NCBI RefSeq assembly: GCF_947499215.1
Contig: NZ_CANMNI010000004.1
Coordinates: 62,001 to 126,000 of the forward strand
Reading direction: 5' to 3'
DNA: 64,000 nucleotides
Origin: an uncultured Pontibacter sp.
GTDB taxonomy: Bacteria; Bacteroidota; Bacteroidia; Cytophagales; Hymenobacteraceae
The translations under genes and the position numbers were made by a program. This document shows, piece after piece, positions 7,511 to 16,440 of this stretch (position 1 is its first letter; each line of letters starts with the position of its first letter). The notes under the pieces were generated by a model. It made no database searches and was not told where the DNA came from. It saw only the letters and a list, made by a program, of their open reading frames with translations.

Positions 7511-8899
7511 GTGCCTCTCCGCGTCGCCTTCTTCCTGTGCTTTTTCCTGTTGTGCCGAAGCTTAGCGGCCCAGCCTTGCGATTCCGCTACTGTTGTGATC
7601 GATAGCATCCGCTTTTCCGGTAACGAGGTCAGCAAGGCCCGCATGCTGCTTTTTGAGCTGAACATAAGCCCGGGCGATACAATACAGGCTGACCAGTTGG
7701 ATGAGCGGGTGGAAGATAACCGCAAGCGTCTTTTTAACTTGCGCCTTTTTCATGAAGTAGGCTATACCTATACCTGCTATGAGGGGCGTGTGGCCGTGCT
7801 GTATACCATGCAGGAGCGCTTTTACCTGTACCCTATCCCCATTTTTGACTTGGCTGACCGTAATTTCAATGCTTGGCTTGAGCGCAGGGACTGGGGGAGG
7901 GTAGATTATGGCATAAACCTGATCCGCCGTAATTTCAGGGGCCGAAACGAAGAGGTGCGCATGCGGATACAGCAGGGCTTCAATAAAAGACTCGAGTTCA
8001 CCTACCGGGTACCTTACATCAGTCGGGCGCATAAGCTGGGCATAGATTTCGGGATAGCCGACTACCGTAGCCGGGCAATCGATTACCGCACATCAAACAA
8101 CCGGCAGCGCTTCTTCGTGCAGGACCAAGGCGTACCGATACAGCGCACCGTTCTAACTACCGGCCTTATACATAGGCAGAGTGTGCAGCGGCAAGAAGGC
8201 CTGCGACTTACCTACGTACAGGAGGGGGTGTCCGACACCGTGCTGGCGCTCAATCCGGAGTACTACAACTACAGCACACAAGAGCGACAGTATATGCGCC
8301 TAGAGCTGTCAAAGGTGGTGAACCTGCGCAATTCCTTTATTTATCCGCTCACGGGGAGTTACTTTGAGGCCATTGCGGCGCAAACTTTTTTTATGGGAGG
8401 AAGCGGATCACCCATCACCACGCTGCGTGCGAAGTATGTGAATTATCGCAACATATCCGGTAAATATTACTATTTTGTGGGTGGCGAAGCGCAGACCCGG
8501 CTATCGAGGCGCTATGCTTACGCTGATAATGTGGCGCTTGGTTTCCGGTCGCTGGTGCGCGGTTATGAGTTGCAAGTGGTTGGTGGGCAGCATTTCGGAC
8601 TTTTTAAGCAGGGGCTCACACGTGAACTGTTTCAGCATAAGGGCGTGCACCTGAAGTTTATCCGAAGTCCGAAATTCAACAAGGTGCCGTTGGCCTTGTA
8701 CGCCAACGCCTTCACAGACGCAGGCTATGCTTCGGACAATGTGTTTGAGAAAGGCAATCCGTTAGCCAACAGGCTACTGCTGGGTGCCGGCGCCGGCTTG
8801 CACTTGGTTACGTTCTACGACTTTGTGTTTCGGGCGGAATATACGATTAATAGGGAGGGGGCTAAAGGGTTTTATTTTAGTGGCCGATTCCCTTTTTAA
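7511..8899 (+). CDS. Short Omp85-family outer-membrane protein (one POTRA plus beta-barrel)
   Basis: 462 residues with a signal peptide (MPLRVAFFLCFFLLCRSLAAQ), one POTRA-like domain at about 25-105 (IDSIRFSGNEVSKARML, then LFNLRLFHEV), and a C-terminal barrel-forming region with alternating hydrophobic residues that ends in aromatic FYFSGRFPF, as expected of an outer-membrane barrel. LVRGYE near residue 347 matches the VRGF/Y motif of the Omp85 lid loop. BamA proper is encoded at 12552, so this is a second, much shorter member, similar in size to FhaC/TamA-like or patatin-associated barrels. GTG start at 7511, 8 bp after the CBS stop. Substrate unknown. Confidence 0.83.
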   Translation: MPLRVAFFLCFFLLCRSLAAQPCDSATVVIDSIRFSGNEVSKARMLLFELNISPGDTIQADQLDERVEDNRKRLFNLRLFHEVGYTYTCYEGRVAVLYTMQERFYLYPIPIFDLADRNFNAWLERRDWGRVDYGINLIRRNFRGRNEEVRMRIQQGFNKRLEFTYRVPYISRAHKLGIDFGIADYRSRAIDYRTSNNRQRFFVQDQGVPIQRTVLTTGLIHRQSVQRQEGLRLTYVQEGVSDTVLALNPEYYNYSTQERQYMRLELSKVVNLRNSFIYPLTGSYFEAIAAQTFFMGGSGSPITTLRAKYVNYRNISGKYYYFVGGEAQTRLSRRYAYADNVALGFRSLVRGYELQVVGGQHFGLFKQGLTRELFQHKGVHLKFIRSPKFNKVPLALYANAFTDAGYASDNVFEKGNPLANRLLLGAGAGLHLVTFYDFVFRAEYTINREGAKGFYFSGRFPF

Positions 8900-8912
8900 C
8901 TAAAGAAGATAT

Positions 8913-9800
8913 ATGAAAATAGCTATACTAGGAAAACCCTTTGAGGAGGAGTACGGCCCTTTTATTCAGAATCTGTTTGATGAGTTGCAGCGCCGCAAAG
9001 CCGATTTGATGGTGGTGGAGCACTTCAGTCTGTTTCTGCAGAACAGAATCAACCTGCCCACCGGTATACCTACCTTTAACCGTGGCGATAAGTTAGATGA
9101 CGTGGATATTGTGCTGAGCATTGGCGGAGACGGCACGCTGCTGGACACGGTGACTTACGTGGGCGCACTGCAGATCCCGATACTAGGCATCAATACAGGC
9201 CGGCTCGGCTTCCTTGCAACGATCGCCCATGACAGCATTAACCTAGCCCTCGATGCTCTGTTCAAGGGGCATTATACCTTAGATGACAGGGCTTTGATCC
9301 GAGTCGACTCCGACCAAGAGATCTTTGACGGGATAAATTTTGGATTAAACGAGTTTAGTTTGCTAAAACGCGATTCGTCGTCCATGATAGCTGTTCATGC
9401 GTATATAGATGGAGAGTATCTGAACACGTACTGGGCCGACGGGTTGGTTGTCGCCACCCCTACCGGATCGACTGGCTATTCACTCAGCTGCGGCGGTCCG
9501 CTGGTGCTGCCGCAAACCAACAATTTCGTTATTTCACCCGTATGTCCACACAACCTCAATGTGCGGCCTATGATTGTGTCTGATCGGAGCGTGATCTCGT
9601 TTGAAGTGGAGGGCCGGAGTACTACATACCTTGCCTCCCTCGATTCAAGATCCGTACCTGTAGATATGTCAGTTCAGATAGCGGTGCGGCGCGAGAGTTT
9701 TGTGGCTAGGCTTGTTAAACTGCACCATGTTAATTTTTTAACAACATTACGCGGGAAGCTCAACTGGGGGCTTGATAAAAGGACAAATATTTTTAGGTAA
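8913..9800 (+). CDS. nadK: NAD kinase
   Basis: Phosphorylates NAD to NADP in the cytoplasm. The 295-residue protein carries the NAD-kinase signatures in order: SIGGDGTLLDTV with GGDGT at 71-75 (catalytic Asp73), NTGRLGFLAT near 94, NEFSLLKRDSSSM near 148, and the TPTGSTGYSLSCGGP loop near 184 for nucleotide binding. It begins 13 bp after the Omp85-like gene and is probably read with it. Nothing unusual is seen. Assignment is secure. Confidence 0.97.
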   Translation: MKIAILGKPFEEEYGPFIQNLFDELQRRKADLMVVEHFSLFLQNRINLPTGIPTFNRGDKLDDVDIVLSIGGDGTLLDTVTYVGALQIPILGINTGRLGFLATIAHDSINLALDALFKGHYTLDDRALIRVDSDQEIFDGINFGLNEFSLLKRDSSSMIAVHAYIDGEYLNTYWADGLVVATPTGSTGYSLSCGGPLVLPQTNNFVISPVCPHNLNVRPMIVSDRSVISFEVEGRSTTYLASLDSRSVPVDMSVQIAVRRESFVARLVKLHHVNFLTTLRGKLNWGLDKRTNIFR

Positions 9801-9923
9801 GTTATATTTAATATTTGATATACATATTTTTATACCGAGAAATTATTTCTATTTTTGTCACAATAGTTTACTTTGCACGAGTTCTAACCCTTTGGGAATA
9901 CGCTTAAAAGAAATTGGTTCGCT

Positions 9924-10931
9924 ATGAAGAAATTTACTACGCTGTTTTTGCTCTTATTTGTTGTGCTTACCACGGTTTCGATTGATGCCGAGGCGCAGCG
10001 TTTCACAAAACGAAAGGAGTATGCCACGCTGGGTATTCAGCTGGGCGCCTCTAACTACTTCGGCGACCTAGTGCCGCAGCCGGACTTTACGAGTATGCGT
10101 CTTAAGTCCACTCGCCCGAGCATTGGTATTAACTATACCTATCGCCACTTCCCGCGTATTTCCTCCCGTGTTTCATTTAACTGGAACCGTATTTCCGGAG
10201 ACGACGGCTTGGCGGCAGGTCCGGATGAAGGCGAGAACGCAGGCCGTTGGCTTAGAAATCTTTCCTTCCGGAATGATATCAAAGAGCTGAGTGCCGTAGC
10301 GATTATTGACCTTTTCGAAAACCGCAACTATTATCGCCGCCGTCCTGATTTCGTGCCTTACGGCTTTATCGGTATAGCTGCGTTCCACCACAATCCGAAA
10401 GCATATTATGAGAATGGCTCGCATCCGGGTCTTTCAGGAGGAAACGATATTCCTACTGGTTGGTATGAGTTGCAGCCGCTCGGCACTGAAGGGCAGTATG
10501 TAGATCAGCCGGGCACCGTAAGCAGCCCCTACAAGCGCGTTCAGATCGCTATTCCTTTTGGTCTGGGTGTAAGATACAAGCTGGACAGAAACTGGGACTT
10601 TAGCTTCGAAATGGGCTGGAGAGCCACCTTCACCGATTATCTTGACGACGTAAGTACTGCGCACGTAGACAAGGATGTGCTGCTAAGTGATAATAACAGA
10701 TCAGAGAACCGAAATGCTTCTGTAATCTTCTCGGATAGGAGTGCGGAGTCCGGTGTAACGAATATATATCCTTTAGTAAGAGAGCCCAACGGATATAGCC
10801 GTTTGCAGCCATACGGCACAAGCAACAACCGCACCCGTGGTAACAGCTCAGACAATGACTGGTATATCCAAACAAGCCTAGGCCTGAACTATATCTTAAA
10901 TCCGCGCGTAAGAAGACCGAAATTCAGATAA
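9924..10931 (+). CDS. DUF6089-type outer-membrane beta-barrel protein (first of two)
   Basis: 335 residues with an N-terminal signal peptide (MKKFTTLFLLLFVVLTTVS ending at AEAQ). The mature part opens YATLGIQLGASNYFGDL, then alternates aromatic strands and glycine-rich turns (GIGVRYKLDRNWDFSFEMGWR near 215), typical of 8-stranded OmpA/OprF-like barrels of Bacteroidota; the call to DUF6089 rests on position before uppS-bamA and on this opening motif. It is longer than its neighbour because of an insert (about 255-320) rich in Asn, Ser and Arg. Probable role: envelope integrity, but none is established. A 123-bp gap after nadK suggests its own promoter. Confidence 0.75.
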   Translation: MKKFTTLFLLLFVVLTTVSIDAEAQRFTKRKEYATLGIQLGASNYFGDLVPQPDFTSMRLKSTRPSIGINYTYRHFPRISSRVSFNWNRISGDDGLAAGPDEGENAGRWLRNLSFRNDIKELSAVAIIDLFENRNYYRRRPDFVPYGFIGIAAFHHNPKAYYENGSHPGLSGGNDIPTGWYELQPLGTEGQYVDQPGTVSSPYKRVQIAIPFGLGVRYKLDRNWDFSFEMGWRATFTDYLDDVSTAHVDKDVLLSDNNRSENRNASVIFSDRSAESGVTNIYPLVREPNGYSRLQPYGTSNNRTRGNSSDNDWYIQTSLGLNYILNPRVRRPKFR

Positions 10932-10980
10932 TATAAAGGAGGCGGGTACGTTTTCACCTAAACTCCGAATAAAAGTATAC

Positions 10981-11751
10981 ATGACTTTACATACGATTAG
11001 ACAAACACTCCTTATTTGTTTTATACTGCAAATAGGGAGTGTTTTTTTTGGCAATGCTGCTTACGCACAGTTTATAGAAAAAAAACCTGTCACGACCAGC
11101 GAAATAGGAGTGGGTATAGGAGGTGCCAATTACAAAGGCGAGATTTCTCCTAATTACCGCTTCCTGAATAACCAGCCGGCAATGACGGTGTTTTACCGTA
11201 AAGACATCTCGGCACCAATCACCTTGCGAGCAGGGTTGATGGGGAGTCACCGCATCTTCAACGACAAAGCTTTTAGAGATGAGTCGCAAGACCTGCCCTA
11301 CCACGACTGGCGTGACGCAGAACTGAAGCTAAGCATGTTTGAGCTAGCACTCGGGGTTGAATATAATTTCTTGGACTACTATGAAAACATCAGAAAGCCA
11401 CACCGGGTCTCTCCCTACTTTTTCATTGGAGCCGCTTTGCTCAACTATAATCATCAGCTAGTAGAGCGGGGAAATATTACAAAGCCATTTGATAACACAT
11501 TCACGGTTTCTATGCCATTTGGCGTTGGCGTAAAGTACGCCTTAAGCAAACACTGGAACCTAGGACTAGAGTTTGGCGCCCGCAAAATGTTCAACGACGT
11601 ACTTGACTACCTAGATGCGAATGATAGCAAGGCGAAAGCCAATCCGCATGACAATGACATGTACTTCTACAACGGCATAAGCCTTTCCTATACCTTCTAT
11701 CGCAATAACTGCCCACCTGTTTACAAGCGAAAAGCTGGAATACTAGATTAA
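10981..11751 (+). CDS. DUF6089-type outer-membrane beta-barrel protein (second of two)
   Basis: 256 residues, paralogous to the preceding gene: signal peptide to about residue 29 (ends YAQ), then EIGVGIGGANYKGEISPNYR, the same opening motif as GIQLGASNYFGDL upstream, and MPFGVGVKYALSKHWNLGLE in the place of the first protein's glycine-rich strand pair. Size and strand pattern suit an 8-stranded barrel. It lies 60 bp upstream of uppS, the position in which a DUF6089 gene is usually found in Bacteroidota. Tandem duplication followed by divergence is the simplest reading. Function unknown. Confidence 0.78.
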   Translation: MTLHTIRQTLLICFILQIGSVFFGNAAYAQFIEKKPVTTSEIGVGIGGANYKGEISPNYRFLNNQPAMTVFYRKDISAPITLRAGLMGSHRIFNDKAFRDESQDLPYHDWRDAELKLSMFELALGVEYNFLDYYENIRKPHRVSPYFFIGAALLNYNHQLVERGNITKPFDNTFTVSMPFGVGVKYALSKHWNLGLEFGARKMFNDVLDYLDANDSKAKANPHDNDMYFYNGISLSYTFYRNNCPPVYKRKAGILD

Positions 11752-11811
11752 CACGCTAAAATTTCATTAAATTATCTTGCTTTTTGTAACTTGCAAGGAA
11801 ATTGTGGTTTA

Positions 11812-12555
11812 ATGAATTTTAGGGAACAAGTAGATTTAGACAATTTGCCAAAGCACATTGCCGTTATTATGGACGGAAATGGACGCTGGGCAAAGAAGCG
11901 TGGAGGCCTTCGGATTTTCGGCCATCAGAGCGCCATTACAGCTGTTCGTGAGACAGTGGAGGCCGCGGCAGAACTGGGCGTCGAGTACCTGACCCTATAT
12001 GCTTTTTCTACTGAGAATTGGTCGAGACCGGCCACCGAAGTTTCGGCACTGATGCAGTTACTCGTGTCAACTATCAGAAAAGAGACTGCCACGCTTAATA
12101 AGAACAACATCCGGCTGCAGACGATAGGAAACACCGATAGCCTGCCCAAAGCCTGCCAAAGAGAGCTGCTCGAAGCAATTGAAATAACAAAGGGTAACAA
12201 GCGCATGACTTTGGTGCTGGCCCTGAGCTATAGTGGTCGTTGGGATATCGCACAGGCCATGCAACGCATAGCTGTTGAAGTGGGTCATGGTACTATAGCG
12301 CCTCAGGATATTGATGAGGCCACCATTGCGGGCCACCTCTCAACAGCAGGTATGCCAGATCCAGAATTGCTTATTCGCACAAGCGGTGAGCAGCGCATCA
12401 GTAATTTTTTGCTTTGGCAATTAGCCTACACGGAGCTTTATATTACGGAGCTGCTTTGGCCCGACTTCCGCAAAGAAAATCTATACGAAGCTATTATCGC
12501 CTTCCAGAAGCGTGAACGCCGATTTGGCAAGACAAGTGAACAACTAACAAAGTGA
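11812..12555 (+). CDS. uppS: Isoprenyl transferase (undecaprenyl diphosphate synthase)
   Basis: Builds undecaprenyl diphosphate, the lipid carrier for peptidoglycan and glycan export, by adding isopentenyl units in cis. The ATG at 11812 gives 247 residues beginning MNFREQVDLDNLPKHIAVIM; an upstream TTG at 11791 is less likely because homologues start where this ATG does. Signatures: MDGNGRWAKKRG with the Mg-binding Asp21, TLYAFSTENWSRP near 70, and the C-terminal RTSGEQRISNFLLWQ. The stop overlaps the bamA start by 4 bp, tying lipid-carrier synthesis to outer-membrane assembly in one operon. Confidence 0.96.
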   Translation: MNFREQVDLDNLPKHIAVIMDGNGRWAKKRGGLRIFGHQSAITAVRETVEAAAELGVEYLTLYAFSTENWSRPATEVSALMQLLVSTIRKETATLNKNNIRLQTIGNTDSLPKACQRELLEAIEITKGNKRMTLVLALSYSGRWDIAQAMQRIAVEVGHGTIAPQDIDEATIAGHLSTAGMPDPELLIRTSGEQRISNFLLWQLAYTELYITELLWPDFRKENLYEAIIAFQKRERRFGKTSEQLTK

Positions 12556-15041
12556 ACAAATTAATGACAAGATGCATATGGGTGCTTGTGTTTCTGCTAA
12601 TCACAGGCACAGCTTCTTCACAAGTTCTAAACAATCCTGCACAGAACAATACCATTGATTACGCCCAACCCCAGCAGTACAGGATTGGAGGCATTGAGTT
12701 TACTGGTCTCAAGTTTTTGGACCCCACTTCGCTTATCGCTGTTACCGGCCTTAAAGTAGGGGATGAGATTACAGTTCCGGGAGAGGACATGAGCCGCGCC
12801 ATCCAGAAACTGTGGGACCAAGGCATCCTAGGTGATATAGAGGTGTTCGTAACCCGTATCGAAGGCAATCAGATTTTCCTGAATTTCGACCTGAAGGAGC
12901 GTCCTCGCCTGTCACGTTTTGAATTTACAGGTATAAACAAGTCACAGCAGGACGCACTGCGCGAAAAGATCAACCTGATCAGAGGCAAAGTGGTGACTGA
13001 CGCTGTACTGAATAGTACCCGCTCAATCATCCGCAAATACTACGCGGAGAAGAGTTACCTCAACGCTAAGATCAATATTACCCAGAAGCCAGACTCACTG
13101 TTGCCAAACAGTGTGGTTCTGAACATTGATATAGACAGAGGGGATAAAGTTAAAATCGCAGAAATTCTGATTGAAGGGAATGAGGCCTTTACTGACAATA
13201 AACTAAAGCGACAGCTTAAGAAGACCAAAGAAAAGCGTCTTTACAAGATTTTCACATCCTCTAAGTTCCAACGCAGTGAATATGAGAATGACAAGCAGCT
13301 CTTAATTGACTTCTATAACTCAGAGGGCTACCGCGATGCCATTATCGTTTCTGACACGGTATACAATGTAAGCCAAGACAGATTGGGCATACGCATTACT
13401 GTGGATGAGGGCAACCAGTATTACTACCGAAATATCACTTGGAATGGCAATTTCCTGTACGACGATGAGTATCTGTCGCGTGTACTGGGTATAAGTAAAG
13501 GCGATGTGTACAACAAGCAGGAACTCGATAAGCGCATCAACTACAACCCAGCAGGGGTAGACGTTTCTGCGCTTTACCAAAACGATGGTTACCTGTTCTC
13601 TAGCATCGATCCGGTAGAGGTAACAGTAGATGGTGACTCCATCGATATTGAAATGAGAGTAACGGAAGGTCCACAGGCTACCATCAACAAAGTAACCGTG
13701 ACCGGCAACACCAAGACCAGTGACCATGTAGTACTGCGTGAGATCCGTACGCTCCCTGGTCAGAAGTACAGCCGCGACGACCTGATTCGCTCCCGAAACG
13801 AATTAGCGAACTTAGGCTACTTTGATCCGGAAACAATCGGACTAAACCCGATGCCAAACCCAGAAGAAGGAACGGTGGATATTAACTATACCGTATCAGA
13901 GCGTCCAAACGACCAGATTAGCTTGTCCGGTGGTTGGGGTGGCCCGATCGGTGCGGTAGGTACGGTAGGTCTTACGCTGAACAACTTCTCTACGCGTAAG
14001 CTGCTTAAATTGTCGGAGTGGAGACCGCTGCCTAGCGGCGACGGACAGCGTTTGAACCTGAATGTGCAGGCAAACGGAAGGTTCTTCCAGTCCTACTCCT
14101 TCTCCTTTACAGAGCCTTGGCTGGGAGGCCGTAAGCCAAACTCACTAACTGTGAGCTTGTTCAAGACCATTCGTCGAGATCCGAGAGCAGAGCTTGACAG
14201 CCGTTTGAATGTGGACGGTGGTGCGATAAGCCTAGGTAGAAGACTGCAGTGGCCGGATAACTTCTTCCAGTTAAGCCATTCACTGAGCTACAACCGATAT
14301 ACCCTGAAAAACTTCAGACTATTTGGTGAATTTGATAACGGAACATCAAACAGTATCTCATTTAATAACACGTTGGCCCGTGTGAGCATTGACAACCCTA
14401 CCTTCCCGAGGAGAGGTTCAAATATCTCACTGAGTGTTAACTTGACGCCACCATACTCCCTGTTCTCCGAAAAGCGGAACAACTTTGAGTATGTAGAATT
14501 TAACAAATGGATGTTCGATGCCTCGTTCTTCATGAATTTGGCAGGGAATTTGGTACTGAACACAAGAGCGCACTTTGGTTTTCTAAACAGGTATAGCTCT
14601 AAGACTAGTATCGGACCATTCGAACGCTTTAGATTAGGTGGATCCGGACTAGGTGGTCAGAACATTTTTGTGGGAACTGATTACATTGGTCTGCGTGGTT
14701 ACAGCGACGAGTCTGTGATTAACAATTCAGACCAAACACTGGCTAATACTGGTGGTATTGCCTATAACAAATTCGTGACGGAGGCTAGATACTTGATCTC
14801 TCCTAATCCGGGAGCTACCATTTATGGTCTGGCTTTCTTGGAGGCTGGTAATAACTTCGGTTCTTATGATCGATATACTCCGTTTAAGCTGTATCGCTCA
14901 GGTGGTGTGGGTGTGCGTATCTTCATGGCGGCGTTTGGCTTGTTAGGCTTTGACTACGGTTGGAGATTCGACGATCTGCCAGGCCGTCCGGATGATAAGC
15001 GCGGACAGTTCCACTTCATGATCGGCCAGCAGATTCGATAA
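12552..15041 (+). CDS. bamA: Outer membrane protein assembly factor BamA
   Basis: Central subunit that folds beta-barrel proteins into the outer membrane. The 829-residue protein starts at GTG 12552 with a signal peptide (to about residue 24), continues with five POTRA repeats to about 440 (for example ISRFEFTG-like segments, VTGNTKTSDHVVLREIRTLPG near 383), and ends in a 16-strand barrel; LRGYSDES near 713 is the VRGF/Y lid-loop motif. The last residues MIGQQIR do not end in Phe but the strand pattern is preserved. It overlaps uppS by 4 bp and precedes two Skp-like chaperone genes, the usual Bacteroidota order. Confidence 0.96.
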   Translation: MNKLMTRCIWVLVFLLITGTASSQVLNNPAQNNTIDYAQPQQYRIGGIEFTGLKFLDPTSLIAVTGLKVGDEITVPGEDMSRAIQKLWDQGILGDIEVFVTRIEGNQIFLNFDLKERPRLSRFEFTGINKSQQDALREKINLIRGKVVTDAVLNSTRSIIRKYYAEKSYLNAKINITQKPDSLLPNSVVLNIDIDRGDKVKIAEILIEGNEAFTDNKLKRQLKKTKEKRLYKIFTSSKFQRSEYENDKQLLIDFYNSEGYRDAIIVSDTVYNVSQDRLGIRITVDEGNQYYYRNITWNGNFLYDDEYLSRVLGISKGDVYNKQELDKRINYNPAGVDVSALYQNDGYLFSSIDPVEVTVDGDSIDIEMRVTEGPQATINKVTVTGNTKTSDHVVLREIRTLPGQKYSRDDLIRSRNELANLGYFDPETIGLNPMPNPEEGTVDINYTVSERPNDQISLSGGWGGPIGAVGTVGLTLNNFSTRKLLKLSEWRPLPSGDGQRLNLNVQANGRFFQSYSFSFTEPWLGGRKPNSLTVSLFKTIRRDPRAELDSRLNVDGGAISLGRRLQWPDNFFQLSHSLSYNRYTLKNFRLFGEFDNGTSNSISFNNTLARVSIDNPTFPRRGSNISLSVNLTPPYSLFSEKRNNFEYVEFNKWMFDASFFMNLAGNLVLNTRAHFGFLNRYSSKTSIGPFERFRLGGSGLGGQNIFVGTDYIGLRGYSDESVINNSDQTLANTGGIAYNKFVTEARYLISPNPGATIYGLAFLEAGNNFGSYDRYTPFKLYRSGGVGVRIFMAAFGLLGFDYGWRFDDLPGRPDDKRGQFHFMIGQQIR

Positions 15042-15050
15042 TGAATTAGT

Positions 15051-15716
15051 ATGAAAAAGTTTTTGTTCATCTTTTTAGCTGGGTTTTTCTTATCGACTGT
15101 TTCGCAGGCGCAGAAGTTTGGTTATATTGATTCTAACTTTATTCTGAGCAAAATGCCCGCTTATGCGAAGGCACAGGTAGAGTTAGACAAGCAGAGCGCT
15201 GCTTGGCAGAAAGAGATCGAGGGGATGTACCAAGCCGTCGAAAAGATGAAAGAGGACTATAAGGCCGAAGAAGTCCTCCTGACTGAGGAGATGAAGAAAA
15301 AGCGCCAAGCTGAAATATCTCGGAAGGAGAATGAGGTGAGGGAGTACCAGCGCAAGGTCTTCGGTTTTGAGGGCATGATGTTCAAGCGCCGACAGGATTT
15401 GATCAGACCAATACAAGACGAGGTGTTTACGGCTGTGGAGAAAGTAGCCAAAGCAAGAGGCCTGCAGACGGTTTTTGATAAATCGGGTGACTTGATTATG
15501 ATCTACACCAATCCGGTGCATGATTATACCGAATATGTGCTGGAAGAATTGGGATTAGCTACTGATAAGCAGAATGTACCGGGTAAAAGGCCAGCAGATG
15601 CTATCGTGGATGACCCGGAGAACCTTCCTGAAACAGGAGTAGAAAACGAAGAAGGCCAGACACAAAAGCAGACTAGGCAAAAGACACCGCCTACCAAAAA
15701 GAAGTCAAACAACTAA
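15051..15716 (+). CDS. OmpH/Skp family periplasmic chaperone (first copy)
   Basis: Skp-type chaperones hold unfolded outer-membrane proteins in the periplasm on their way to BamA. The 221-residue precursor has a signal peptide ending at SQAQ (residue 21), then KFGYIDSNFILSKMPAYAKAQ, the family opening, and a long charged helix rich in Lys and Glu (about 45-120) that would form the tentacle hairpin. The C-terminal 45 residues are polar and low in complexity. It starts 9 bp after bamA and is followed by a second copy, so the three are one functional set. Confidence 0.92.
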   Translation: MKKFLFIFLAGFFLSTVSQAQKFGYIDSNFILSKMPAYAKAQVELDKQSAAWQKEIEGMYQAVEKMKEDYKAEEVLLTEEMKKKRQAEISRKENEVREYQRKVFGFEGMMFKRRQDLIRPIQDEVFTAVEKVAKARGLQTVFDKSGDLIMIYTNPVHDYTEYVLEELGLATDKQNVPGKRPADAIVDDPENLPETGVENEEGQTQKQTRQKTPPTKKKSNN

Positions 15717-15745
15717 TACAAGCATAACAAATTAACCATCCAATC

Positions 15746-16360
15746 ATGAACAAAATCAAAACCTTAGTAGCAGCGTTTTTATTGATCAGCTTTGCTTCTT
15801 TTGCTCAGACCAATGAGCAGGCGACGAAGATAGGATATGCTAACGTGGAAGAGATTCTAAGCAAAATGCCAGAGAGAATGGCGATGCAGAAAGAACTGGA
15901 AACGTATGGCAAAAAGCTGCAGGAAGAATTTTCTACTAAAGAGAACGAGTATAACACAAAACTGCAAGCTTATCAGAAAGGCGCAACTGCCATGGATAAG
16001 GTAGTGCGTGAGGACAAGGAAAGAGAGCTGATGAACTTGGAGCAGTCTATCCAGAAGTTCCAGTACGACGCTCAGATGTCTCTTCGCGAGAAAGAGCAGT
16101 CTTTGATCCAGCCGGTTCTGGTAAAGATCGAGAACGCAATTAAAGAAGTAGCGAAGGAGAACGGTTACCTGTACATCCTGAGCGAGCAAGCAATCTTGGA
16201 AGGTCCAGAAAATGGTAGCATCAACAACTTGGTGTTTAAAAAGCTGGGTGTAGATCCTAGCAAGCAGCCAGCCGCTGCTCAGCAGGCGCAGCCACAACAG
16301 CAGCCAGCTGCTACTAAACCAGCCCAGAAGACTACTACTCCAGCCAAAAAGAAGAAGTAA
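15746..16360 (+). CDS. OmpH/Skp family periplasmic chaperone (second copy)
   Basis: 204 residues, paralogous to the gene before it. Signal peptide to about residue 20 (SFASFAQ), then KIGYANVEEILSKMPERMAM, a long coiled helix with many Lys/Glu (about 45-120), and a tail of Gln, Pro, Ala and Lys from residue 172 to the end. It is 29 bp downstream of the first copy and ends before a terminator at 16383-16420. Both copies keep the K-x-G-Y opening and the SKMP motif. Division of labour between the two is unknown. Confidence 0.92.
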   Translation: MNKIKTLVAAFLLISFASFAQTNEQATKIGYANVEEILSKMPERMAMQKELETYGKKLQEEFSTKENEYNTKLQAYQKGATAMDKVVREDKERELMNLEQSIQKFQYDAQMSLREKEQSLIQPVLVKIENAIKEVAKENGYLYILSEQAILEGPENGSINNLVFKKLGVDPSKQPAAAQQAQPQQQPAATKPAQKTTTPAKKKK

Positions 16361-16382
16361 TCTAACTCCTTTGTGAGTACAG

Positions 16383-16420
16383 GAAAGCCGATGTTTTATA
16401 CCTCGGCTTTCTTTTTGTTT
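16383..16420 (+). terminator. Rho-independent terminator ending the uppS-bamA-ompH unit
   Basis: A perfect 9-bp stem GAAAGCCGA/TCGGCTTTC (16383-16391 with 16403-16411) is followed by TTTTTGTTT. The 11-nt loop contains TATACC. Confidence 0.85.
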
Positions 16421-16440
16421 ATACCTAAAGCTAGTTGCCT

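Noticed and set aside
11791-11811. TTG at 11791 as the start of uppS
   Set aside because: Homologues begin at the position of the ATG at 11812; the seven extra residues (MQGNCGL) show no similarity to the family.
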